A model generated the notes under the pieces. It was not told the origin of the DNA and searched no databases. It saw only the letters and a program-made list of their open reading frames with translations. From Methanomassiliicoccales archaeon (GTDB lineage: Archaea; Thermoplasmatota; Thermoplasmata; Methanomassiliicoccales; UBA472), in NCBI GenBank assembly GCA_038740345.1, contig JAVYMA010000001.1, forward strand, positions 87,992 through 151,991: DNA of 64,000 bases, given 5' to 3'. Both the position numbers and the translations under genes were made by a program. Shown here in pieces: positions 45,045-55,100 of the stretch. Numbering within the stretch: position 1 is the stretch's first letter; each line of letters begins with the position of its first letter.

Positions 45045-45410
45045 ATGCTTCCCGAGCGTGTTTCAGACATCACCACTTGTCAGGATCTCATACAATGCGC
45101 CTATAATTTGGGAGAGTTTGAGGTCCTCGTCTATTATGCCTTAGTGGAATCGGGGCCTATGCGAGCGGACGAGCTAGCCGTTATTATAGGACGAGACCGA
45201 AGCACAGTATACAGATCACTCCAGAAGCTGATGACTTGTGGAATGGTGTATAGAGAAACGAAGAGCATGGAAAAGGGCGGCTATTATCATATTTATAAGG
45301 CCATTAGCAAGAAGGACTTAAAGGAGAAATTGGAAAAATGCGTTAACGATTGGTATTCACGCATGCAAGACGTTTTGAAAAAATTTCTAGAAGAAGCTAG
45401 GACCAGATAG
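45045..45410 (+). CDS. winged-helix (TrmB/MarR-like) transcriptional regulator
   Basis: 121 residues from the ATG at 45045, chosen because GGAGGT lies 7 bp upstream (the frame extends to 45027). The winged HTH is AYNLGEFEVLVYYALVESGP, then ADELAVIIGRDRSTVYRSLQKL, the recognition helix. A basic helical tail follows (LKEKLEKCVNDWYSRMQDVL). It is divergent from the sulfur-relay operon across an 86-bp gap with a palindrome, so it probably controls that operon. The signal sensed is unknown; C93-type cysteines may respond to redox state. Confidence 0.8.
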   Translation: MLPERVSDITTCQDLIQCAYNLGEFEVLVYYALVESGPMRADELAVIIGRDRSTVYRSLQKLMTCGMVYRETKSMEKGGYYHIYKAISKKDLKEKLEKCVNDWYSRMQDVLKKFLEEARTR

Positions 45411-45470
45411 TCCAGCAAAGGTAGCTTGAATAAGTATTTTAGTGCCCCGTGTGATTCACAAGAGAGCACC

Positions 45471-46403
45471 ATGAATTTCAAGGGAAAGGACATAGTGTCC
45501 ATCCGAGACCTTACTAGAGCTGAGATGGATAGAATACTTGACCTAGCGGAAAAAATGATACCATACGCAAAAGGTGAGTCTTTCACGAAGGTGCTCGAGG
45601 GGCGTATTTTGGCCAACCTCTTTTTCGAGCCGTCCACACGTACGCATATGTCCTTTACTACGGCCATGTCCCGTTTGGGGGGGCGCACGATGGAAATGGC
45701 TCATCCCTCAATGTTATCTGTCGCCAAGGGTGAGACCCTAGCAGATACCATCCGAATGGTGGAATCCTATTCTGATGTCATTGTCTTGAGACATCCATAT
45801 GAAGGGTCAGCCAGATTGGCTGCTCACTTCTCCTCGAAACCTGTCATTAACGCTGGAGACGGCGCGGGTCAGCATCCCACCCAGACCCTTTTAGATCTCT
45901 TCACGATAAGGAGGGAGTTCAACCGCATTGAAGGTGTCAAGGTAGCCTTAGTGGGTGATCTAAAATATGGCCGCACAGTTCATTCCCTGGCAGAAGCATT
46001 GACGATGTTTGGAGCGGAGGTCACTTTCGTCGCTCCGGCAAATCTCCAAATGCCGCGTGAGACTGTACGTCAGGTAGAAAGACTCGGTGGAAAGCCCAAG
46101 CTGACCTCAAAATTAGAGGATGTGATTAAAGATCTTGATGTATTGTATGTCACTCGCATACAAAAGGAGAGGTTTCCAGATCCGACTGAATACCAAAAGG
46201 TAGCGGGGTATTATCGAATAGATAACGACCTTCTACGTGAGGCCAAGAAAGATCTTATCGTTATGCATCCTCTGCCTCGAGTGGATGAGATTGCTCCTGA
46301 AGTTGATGGGACTGCGCACGCGCGCTATTTCGTACAAGCATTCAATGGTGTACCTGTAAGGATGGCGTTATTACTGCTCGTTCTCGGAGGTGAGCTTGAA
46401 TGA
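45471..46403 (+). CDS. pyrB: aspartate carbamoyltransferase catalytic subunit
   Basis: Second step of pyrimidine biosynthesis. 310 residues from the ATG at 45471 (MNFKGKDIVSIRDLTRAE). Carbamoyl-phosphate site FEPSTRTHMSF, aspartate/carbamoyl region HPTQTLLDLFTI and HPLPRVDEI are all intact. The frame extends to 45426 but without a ribosome-binding site. Overlaps pyrI by ATGA. Confidence 0.94.
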   Translation: MNFKGKDIVSIRDLTRAEMDRILDLAEKMIPYAKGESFTKVLEGRILANLFFEPSTRTHMSFTTAMSRLGGRTMEMAHPSMLSVAKGETLADTIRMVESYSDVIVLRHPYEGSARLAAHFSSKPVINAGDGAGQHPTQTLLDLFTIRREFNRIEGVKVALVGDLKYGRTVHSLAEALTMFGAEVTFVAPANLQMPRETVRQVERLGGKPKLTSKLEDVIKDLDVLYVTRIQKERFPDPTEYQKVAGYYRIDNDLLREAKKDLIVMHPLPRVDEIAPEVDGTAHARYFVQAFNGVPVRMALLLLVLGGELE

Positions 46404-46858
46404 AGGAGTTCAAGGTAACGCCGATAAGGAATGGGACAGTGATAGACCACATCGATTGCGGCATGGCCTTGAAGGTCTTAAGAATAATCGGTGTTTCTGG
46501 TAATAATGTCCATTCACCTGTTAGTGTACTGATGCACGTCCCTTCCTCAAAGGTTGGATTCAAGGATGTAGTGAAGGTAGAGGACAGGGAACTGGACCCA
46601 AAAGAAGTGGATAAGATAGCTTTGATTTCTCCAAATGCGACCATCAATATTATTAGAGATTTTAATGTCGCAGAGAAATTTAAAGTCTCCTTGCCCAGTG
46701 TGGTAAAGGGTATAGTCCGTTGCGGCAATCCCAGCTGTATAACGAATCTTAAAGAACCAGTTGAGCCTGAGTTCACCGTTGAGTCAAAGAATCCTCCCTT
46801 GCTCAGATGCATATACTGTGATAGGATTCTGGAGGATATCGGGGAACAATTGATTTGA
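46400..46858 (+). CDS. pyrI: aspartate carbamoyltransferase regulatory subunit
   Basis: 152 residues. The N-terminal nucleotide effector domain starts VTPIRNGTVIDHIDCGMAL. The C-terminal zinc domain has the four-Cys site CGNPSCITN and LRCIYCDRIL. Translationally coupled to pyrB, so the window carries a complete allosteric ATCase. Confidence 0.93.
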   Translation: MKEFKVTPIRNGTVIDHIDCGMALKVLRIIGVSGNNVHSPVSVLMHVPSSKVGFKDVVKVEDRELDPKEVDKIALISPNATINIIRDFNVAEKFKVSLPSVVKGIVRCGNPSCITNLKEPVEPEFTVESKNPPLLRCIYCDRILEDIGEQLI

Positions 46859-47043
46859 GCATATGAACCTCATTACTAATAGGAGTTCTGTTTGATGTTG
46901 ATTAACGCCTATTCTTTATTTGCTGCATTAAAAACATTTATAATTTAAAAATCTGGCTAATGACCATGAAGGATTTTAGACCATCCAAAAAAATCCTTTT
47001 GAAAACTGAGTGTAAGGGCGAGATCGCTATCACGGGTAACGAT

Positions 47044-47481
47044 TCAGCGAAGCCAGACCAATTCCTGTTTCGTCCTTGTTATTACTTTATTCATATTTTC
47101 TAAGATTTTTTCTGTCTCAATATTACGGTCTGCAGTGACCACGATCAGAAGTGATGAGCTTACTTCACAAATGACAAGCTTGCTATTGCGGAAAATGCCA
47201 AGAATGTATTCCAATTTGTCCTTCAGAGCGTCTGTGCGAGTGGCTTCTGCGGATGAATACATTATCGCGGCCATTGCTGAGAAGGTCTCTGGCTTAGATG
47301 GTGAGGCAGAACGTCCAGCTATCATCAAACCAGTCTTAGAGACGATAGAGACGGAATAGATACCAGGATCGGAAACGAACTCTTGCTGGATTATCTCATC
47401 GAGAATCCCTTCTACTGATTTAGTCTGCTGCACTTGGACATCCCCTCTGACAGACCTGGCATTATCAGCGTCCGATATCAA
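47044..47481 (-). CDS. Roadblock/LC7-domain protein
   Basis: About 145 residues. From residue 22 it reads VEGILDEIIQQEFVSDPGIY, then VSIVSKTGLMIAGRSAS, FSAMAAIMYSSAEATRTD and a strand pair SKLVICEVSSSLLIVVT. This alternation is the Roadblock/LC7 (MglB-like) fold, which usually regulates small GTPases or links to signalling proteins. No MglA-like GTPase is in the window. The start is uncertain: the TTG at 47481, or the GTG near 47433 that has GAGGGG upstream. Confidence 0.75.
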   Translation of the reverse strand: MISDADNARSVRGDVQVQQTKSVEGILDEIIQQEFVSDPGIYSVSIVSKTGLMIAGRSASPSKPETFSAMAAIMYSSAEATRTDALKDKLEYILGIFRNSKLVICEVSSSLLIVVTADRNIETEKILENMNKVITRTKQELVWLR

Positions 47482-47748
47482 ATCGGATACGCATCTCCCA
47501 TTTTAATTCTTTTGGGAAAGCCTCTCAGATTTGATATCCGTTCACTGGACCAAATCGATTAAAAACCCAAAAAGATGATCACTAAAAGTCAGTTCCATAT
47601 CAAAAATAGCCAGACATCATTCCTCTCTAATTGCTTTTCTAGATATTGCAACATAATTTTATAACTTGATTAAAAGCTAGTATGAACTGCTTCTTGGTTT
47701 TTCGCGCAAAATCTATTCATATGAATGAATTGCATGAATTGATCAAAA

Positions 47749-48285
47749 ATGCGGATAATAGTTCTCACCGGGATGCCCGGTTCAGGAAAGGAAGAGTTTG
47801 TGCAGGTCGGAATATCGATGGGCTACGATGTCGTAAGGATGGGAGACGTAGTGAGGGAAGAAGCGAAACGCCTTGGTGTGATAAATAATGACAAGAATAT
47901 AGGTGGTTTCGCACATTCCGAGCGCTTGAAATATGGGTATGATATCTGGGCCAAAAGAACCATACCACACATACACCATGAGAAGACCATAATTGATGGT
48001 AGCCGAGGCCTTGATGAGCTATCTGTGTTCAAGGAAGCTTTTAAGGATGCTGTAAAGGTAGTGGCAATCCATACTTCTCCTAAACCTAGGTTCGAGAGAT
48101 TGCAAAGGCGCGGAAGAGCAGACGCACCAAATAATTTTGAAGAATTCGAGGAAAGAGACAAAAGGGAGCTATCCTGGGGAATCGGGAGCTTAATCGCTCT
48201 GGCAGATATTATGCTAGTGAATGAATCCACCCTGGAGTGCTTCAAGAGAAGTGTAAGATCGTTGTTGGAGGAGCTCAGTAAATGA
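47749..48285 (+). CDS. UPF0200 P-loop nucleotide kinase-like protein
   Basis: 178 residues. Walker A LTGMPGSGKEEF at residues 5-16, then YDVVRMGDVVREEAKRLG, IIDGSRGLDEL, and RLQRRGRADAPNNFEEFEERD near 114. This is the archaeal UPF0200 family related to dephospho-CoA kinase. It may be the archaeal enzyme of CoA or another nucleotide pathway, not proven. Overlaps the following gene by 4 bp (ATGA). Confidence 0.78.
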   Translation: MRIIVLTGMPGSGKEEFVQVGISMGYDVVRMGDVVREEAKRLGVINNDKNIGGFAHSERLKYGYDIWAKRTIPHIHHEKTIIDGSRGLDELSVFKEAFKDAVKVVAIHTSPKPRFERLQRRGRADAPNNFEEFEERDKRELSWGIGSLIALADIMLVNESTLECFKRSVRSLLEELSK

Positions 48286-48560
48286 AGTTCAAAGTGGTTC
48301 AATTATGCCAAGCGAAGGGGTTTTCAGTGGTTCCTCAGCAAGTTAAAAGGTATGATTTAGAGCGTGCAGCCAACATTTTAAGGGAGAGAGATTTCGAGAT
48401 CGAGATGAGGGATGTAATGCTATTGGCGAATAAAGATGACCTACAAATCACATTCTACACAAATGGAAGGATGACTCTTCAGCCCTTAAAGGATAAAGAA
48501 TCAGCAAAATCCTTGGCTGAAAGGCTCTATCTTATTCTTGAGGAAGTGTCAGGGTTTTAG
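48282..48560 (+). CDS. small conserved-looking archaeal protein of unknown function
   Basis: 92 residues translationally coupled to the UPF0200 gene. It reads VVQLCQAKGFSVVPQQVKRY, DLERAANILRERDFEIEMRD and LQITFYTNGRMTLQPLKDKE, a compact alpha/beta fold. The ITFYTNGRM strand and the following helix resemble the repeats of TBP-like or nucleic-acid binding domains, but I cannot assign a family. Confidence 0.65.
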   Translation: MKFKVVQLCQAKGFSVVPQQVKRYDLERAANILRERDFEIEMRDVMLLANKDDLQITFYTNGRMTLQPLKDKESAKSLAERLYLILEEVSGF

Positions 48561-48570
48561 ATAGCGTGCA

Positions 48571-48936
48571 TTAGATAGCACCTACTGTAGTCAGGTTGCT
48601 TTGGTTTGGGGTGCGCGGTGAAAATTCAAAAACTCTCTTGCCACCATCATTGAATTCAACATTTATACATAATTTATCCGATTCGATTTTAAAATTAATG
48701 GTGCGAAGGTTTGATTGATAAATAGCCACATCGTTATCCGCGCTTTCAAATTTCTTAAGCATTCCGCGTTTCTCCATTTGCCTAACAAGGCGATAGCATT
48801 TTGTTATAGGTATATCGAGGGCATTTGAAATGCTCTTGACGCACAGCGCAGTATTGGTGGTCAATGAAAGAATTCGACGAACGTCATCATCGAAAGTTAA
48901 TTTCGTGATCTTGAATTCCGTTCCACCAATAGTCAT
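48571..48936 (-). CDS. winged-helix DNA-binding protein
   Basis: 121 residues. The HTH is DDDVRRILSLTTNTALCVKSIS, then ALDIPITKCYRLVRQMEKRGML, ending in a beta-wing and a short C-terminal domain with KLCINVEFNDGGKRVFEF. Resembles ArsR/HTH regulators of archaea. It converges on the UPF0200 operon with a 10 bp gap and is divergent from the giant PKD gene, so it could control that promoter. Confidence 0.72.
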   Translation of the reverse strand: MTIGGTEFKITKLTFDDDVRRILSLTTNTALCVKSISNALDIPITKCYRLVRQMEKRGMLKKFESADNDVAIYQSNLRTINFKIESDKLCINVEFNDGGKRVFEFSPRTPNQSNLTTVGAI

Positions 48937-49152
48937 CTGTTCTCATGATTTCATGATAGAACAAATATAAACGGCAATCCATCCGACTATCAGATTTGAT
49001 TCTCTGGATAGGTTTTTCTAATTTAATTTGGTTAATTTAGTTTTTAAAGAATGTTCATATTACTAGTAGAAAAAATAAGAGCAAAGCACTGAACAACGTC
49101 TGGCATATGGCCAAGTTTTATATCGCAGGAAATAAATTCAATACTATCAGGG

Positions 49153-52100
49153 ATGGGACCCATGGGTTGGTTGGTGAGATGGGGCATCGTAGCGTTAGCT
49201 GTAGCTATGTTCCTATCCTCATCCATCGTCATTCCTTCATCAGCATTAATTTCATCAACAATAATAGGTGAATTGCCTAAACCATGTTCTTTTTCAGTCG
49301 AGACACCTTTCCAATATTCTGCCCAAACTATTTTCCAACAGGAAGCGGTTTTCGGGAACTATTCCTTTGTGATGAAACTAGACCCATGGACCAAGGATTT
49401 TGCCTTAGGAGATATGAATAATGATGGGCTTGCGGACTTGGTGACGATTAGTAATTACACGAGGAGCATTTGCATATATAATCGAACAAGTCAAGGTTCT
49501 TTTGATAATACACCGAGGAGAATAACCAATCCATCGTTTTCGGATGTTAGAAGCATCGTCCTTGGTGATCTACTTGGGAAAGATGGATTGAATGACATAG
49601 CTGTTAGCTATAATGAAAGTTATGAAGGGAAGATTGCGATTTTAGACCAATCTACTTCCTTCGCCATAGCTAAAACTCTTCCCACTTCATTGGAGCCTTT
49701 TGAAATTGTAATTGGTGTCTTTTCCAATGATGATAACTGCCTTGCTGTAGTATGCAGAGGAGATCCCAACGCGAAATATGATGATTTTGTCGATATCTGG
49801 AAATATCCTTTTTCTTTTTATGATCGTAGAACTCATCCCATAGGAAGCATAAGCTCATTCTCACGGAGTGAGTTCCTTACTGTTGGAGACATCAATGGCG
49901 ATAATAGGGATGACATTGTCGTGGCGAATAAAGGAGGGGCAAATGTTTTTATAATGTATCAGCCAGATGCATGGAAGTCTGATTGGAGCACTTATCTGAT
50001 GCCAATCAATTTTTTGGAGACGAGAGCGGCAGATATTATTTTGGGCGATATTCTCGGAAATGGCCGCAATGATCTGGTCTTCGCCAACTCGGCTGAGATT
50101 GGTGGATACTCCCAGATCGTGATTTTCGAAAATAATGGCAGCGGTTTCAATTCAAATCCACATTCGATAATCCAGACTTCAATTGGGTTGTCTTCTCTCG
50201 CAATAGGGGATCTAGCAAACGATTCGATGACAGATGTCATCGCCCTCAGCCGAACTGCTAGACATGCGAGCCTATACTGTCAGAGTCCTGCCCGTACTTT
50301 TAGCAATGTTCCTAGCGCAAAGATTCCCTTGGATGTCAATCCTATAAAAACGGTTATAGATCGTTCTACTGGCAGTCCTGAAGGGATTCTTGTATTGTGT
50401 CAAGGTGAAAACAATCAACCTTCGACGATTACATTTTTCCTTAGCAGACCAGAAGGAGTCGGTAATGCGGATTTAAACGCTTTCACAACTCCAAATGGAC
50501 CTGGTGATTTAGATGTTGGTAAGACACAAAAAGGTGATGTAATTGTCGCTACGGTCCTTTCTTCCAGCAACCAGATTATGATTTACGATTTAAAAGGGGG
50601 AAAGACTAAGATACTTCCAACCCAAGAGGGGCCAATCTCATTATGTTGGGGAAGATTCGACCTTGATGAGGATGATGATCTTGCGATTTTGAATTCTGTT
50701 TCGGGGTCTGTGAGCATATACCGCGGTGGAGATATCTTCAACTCCTCCTATCCCACCGCCAATCTAAGCCTTGGAATAGTTGGTGGGAAAGAAATCGCCA
50801 AATTAAGCGTACGCGGTGACGGATTTGATGATATTGTAATAACACATTCTCTAGGCTCCACAATCTTGTTCAATTCTGAAAATGGACAATACTTCAATCC
50901 AATGGTTACTGAGGAATTGGGTACTGGAATTGCAGGACAAAGAACATGGGTTACAATCGGGGATTTCAACGGAGATGGGATAAAAGCAGACCTCGGTATA
51001 ATTAATCAGCTTTCGAATAGGGTTGAAATTTATATACGCAACTCTACTGGTTCGCCAGGTCAATACTATGACTTGATGCCTAGAGCGATGCTTGCCCGCA
51101 CAGGCGAGAAGTTCTCTGGGTTGGCCGTTGGTGACTTTGGGGGAAGCGTAAGAGATGATATCGCTATTCTTACAGAATCTGGAAAAATTCTTGTTTATTT
51201 ACAACAAGCTATCGGTTTCGATAATTATTATGTGTTCACGGAGGCAAATGCAACGATCTTGCTTAAAGGAGCAGGATCCAGTATAACCTCAGAAGACCTG
51301 AACGATGATGGTCTTGATGACATAGCTGTCGGTCTGTTAGATTCGCCAGAAGCAATTGTTTTACTTAGGACTGGATCTTCTTCCTTCGACAAATTTTTCT
51401 TTTTCACGACTGGTTCTAACCCCTCTAATTTAATTGCTTGCGACCTTAATGATGATGACCGAATGGATCTGATGGCTTCGTCACCCAACAGCTTTTGTCT
51501 CAGCTTTTGGCTACAAAAGAATCTGAGACCTTTGGCAGTCGCCTCAGCTTCATCTTATCTCGAGCGGGAGGGCGCCATCATAACGTTTAACGCAAACGGG
51601 TCCTCTGATTCATTCTCTGATTTGGCCTTGCTCAACTATACCTGGAGTCTGGAAAGTGGTATGATAAGATATGGAAAATATTTCACCTACGCCTTTATGA
51701 AAGATGGCTCGAAGTTCGTATCATTAAAAGTTACGGATCGCTCAGGATTGAGCGCTTACAGCAACATTACTTTAAACATCTTGGACAACAGTCCGGTCGC
51801 ATCATTCGACTTTACTCCAATTAGTCCCTTTGAAGGTGAGGCTGTCGTCTTCATGGACAAGTCTTCATCCTATCCTGATAATATTACTAATTGGACCTGG
51901 AGCTTTGGAGATTCCACTTTCGCATATGTTAAAAATCCAATACATGTTTTTCAATCTCAGGGCACCTATGAGGTATCTTTGGTCGTGAGAGATGCGGATG
52001 GATCCATCAGTCCAATTTACCGCAGAACGATTGTTGTTTCTGATACTAATCCCCATGTGACCTTCGTTGCGAATCGCACCAGTCTATTAGAGGGCGGTAG

Positions 52101-55100
52101 CGTCGCATTCACTTCCACTTCCATTGCAGGGTATGATCCAATTATCAACTATACATGGAATTTCGGTGATGGAGGGGTGGCTTACGGCCCTGAGGCAGTT
52201 CATACATTCATTCAAAATGGAAATTACATCGTAACTTTGACCGTTTTTGACTCGGATGGTTCCAGCAACTCATCGAGAATTTCCATCCAAGTTCTTGACA
52301 CCTCCCCAAAGGTCTCCTTCATTTTCTCGCCCGATAATGCGCCTGAAGGTACTACCATAACCTTTACAGACACTTCGGAAAGCTATGACCCCATCTCAAA
52401 TTGGACCTGGAACTTCGGTGACGGTACTCTTGGCTACGGTAGGACAATTCAGCATATCTACCAAAGAAATGGTACATATTCTGTAGGCCTGACTGTACGC
52501 GATGGGGATGGCTCAATAGGGTTTGCCGTGCTCTTCATTAGCGTCACTGATACTTCACCTATTCCTTTGTTCGATTGGGAGCCGATTCTTCCAGATGAGG
52601 GTATTCCCGTCACCTTCTACTGCAATAGTATTTCATGGGATCCGCTTGTCAATTGGACGTGGGATATCAATCATGAAACGCTGTTTGGGAAAGCAATCAC
52701 CTATATTTTCCCAGACTCAGGAACATATACAATAAGGCTAACGGTACGTGATTACGACGGAAGCATTGCCTCGTTATCCAAAAACATCATAATTAGTGAG
52801 GCTGACCTCGACACTGATTTCACTTACTTTCCGGATGAGATATTCGAGGGGACCGTGGTTCATTTCCACGACTCATCCTATACCCCTGTAGACCCCATAG
52901 TGGCCTGGCACTGGGACTTTGGTGATGGTTCCTATGGCTATGGAAAAGAGATTACACACGTCTTCACCTGCTCTGGTGAATTCATTGTTAGTCTGACTAT
53001 TATGGATAGCGATGGCAGTATTGGCAAGGCACAAAGAAAACTATTGGTGCTTGAGGTTATTCCAGCTCCTTCTTTCACCATCGAGCCCTTAGAAATCATT
53101 GAGGGACAATATGTATTCCTGAACGCCACCGCCAATACGTTCGACCCAATTTCAAAATGGATATGGAGATTCGATGACGGCACGATATTTTATGGGCAGA
53201 ACATAACCCGAGCCTTCAAGGATGGTCAATGTTGGGTCAATCTTACGGTAATAGATTCAGATGGCACTTTAGGTTATGTCAATCGAACTTTCTCGGTACA
53301 GGATACCAAGCCAATAGCCTTAGTAGAAGTAGGAGATGTGATTGAAGGTATTGCCACGGTATTCAAGGACCGCTCCCTAACACAATGGGATCCCATAGTC
53401 TATTGGTTCTGGGACTTCGGGGATGGGACCATTGTGGAGGGCATAAAGAACGTCACACACACTTATAACATGGGCGGGATCTTCCATCTTATCCACAAAG
53501 TGCGAGATAGCGATGGCAACGAGGATGTGGTCGAACTCACCATTGAGGTTGTTAGGGTTCTGCCAAGATTGTCTTTATACATCCCTAAAAATCTAATCGA
53601 AGGCATTCCCGTATATCTTAATAGCTCGATTCAGAGCTATAATCAAATCGTATATGTGAATTGGTCTTTTGGCGATGGTACCTATTCCGCGGGCGGATAT
53701 GAAATGAGCCAGATGACAAAAAAATACGCCTCTCAAGGATGGTACAACATCACCTTAACAGTTCAAGAGGCAGATTTGGATGTTAATTCAACCACAGTTA
53801 AAATCTATGTCCAAGATACTTCCCCCATTATAATCTCTTTCGGGACCCAGGATCGATTAACTTCATATTACGAATATGATCAAGTCTGGTTCCAAATCAC
53901 CGCTACCCCAGGGCATGACCCCATTATCCGATACAGCTGGGATTTCGAGGGAACGGGGGTTTTCGTATCCTCTGACCCACCTCTGGCTAACATGAGTTCT
54001 CACCGCTACACACGATCTGGAATATATATCGCAAGAGCATTAGTAACTGATTCTGATGGGACGGTAGTTTACTCGCAAACATATCAGGTGAAGATAATTA
54101 ATGTTCGCCCCGTAGCTCGATTCACATGGCGAAATGATTCTTCCATACCGGGAATGGTATGGTTTAATGCAAGCTCCTCTAGTGACACACCCAATGACAT
54201 TAACAGCCTCCGCTATCGCTGGGATTTCGGTGATGGAGAGGGGACCTCTTACATCTATAATCAATTAATATCTCACACCTTCTCCGCAGACGGCAGCTAT
54301 CGGGTATCGCTTCTAGTCAAAGACGATGATGATATGGAGTCTTCCCCTGCGTATGTCTACATCGTCGTAGATAGGATTCCCCCCCACGTGGTGATGGTGC
54401 AGGATGGGATGAACGCGACTGTCGGCTCAGCGATACATATCGCAGCCCTAATCACTGATGCAGGGAGCGGTATTCAATCTGTCATGCTAGTCTACCGCAT
54501 CGGCGATGGCCCTGAGCTGAGCGTACCCATGACGCCAAGCCAATCACCCAATCTCTTCACCGCTATAATCGAAGCTCAGACGAATGCCACTAGAATAGTC
54601 TACAAGATAGTGGTGAAGGATAATGCCAACAATGAAAAGACTACACAGGAATTCGCTCTTCTGGTACGTGAGCCTCCAGGATCATCCAATATATTATTAC
54701 TGGGAATGGTCTTGGCAGCGTTGCTCATCACCTTAGGGTATTTATTCGCTCGCGCAGCGGTGGCGGTGGACGAAGTATTCATTATATATCATGATGGTCG
54801 ACTTATAGCGCATCAGACACGCCGGTTGAAGCCGGGGATGGATGATCATATCTTGAGCTCTATGCTGATTGCCATCCAATCATTTGTTAAGGACTCCTTC
54901 AAGGATGAGAGCTCCACCCATCTCCAGAGGCTCGATTTCGGCGAGAAGAAAATATTAGTTGAAAAGGGCAAGCACATATTTTTAGCGGTTGTGTTACATG
55001 GGAAGAAAGCTGGTAACATTCCAAGACGTATGCAGAAATTGCTCGAGGATTTAGAGAAATCCTATGAAACCGCCCTTTCCGATTGGGATGGTGACCTAGA

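Noticed and set aside
47682-47888. 68-codon forward frame before the UPF0200 gene
   Set aside because: It overlaps the kinase gene out of frame and has no family resemblance; possibly a leader peptide but unsupported.
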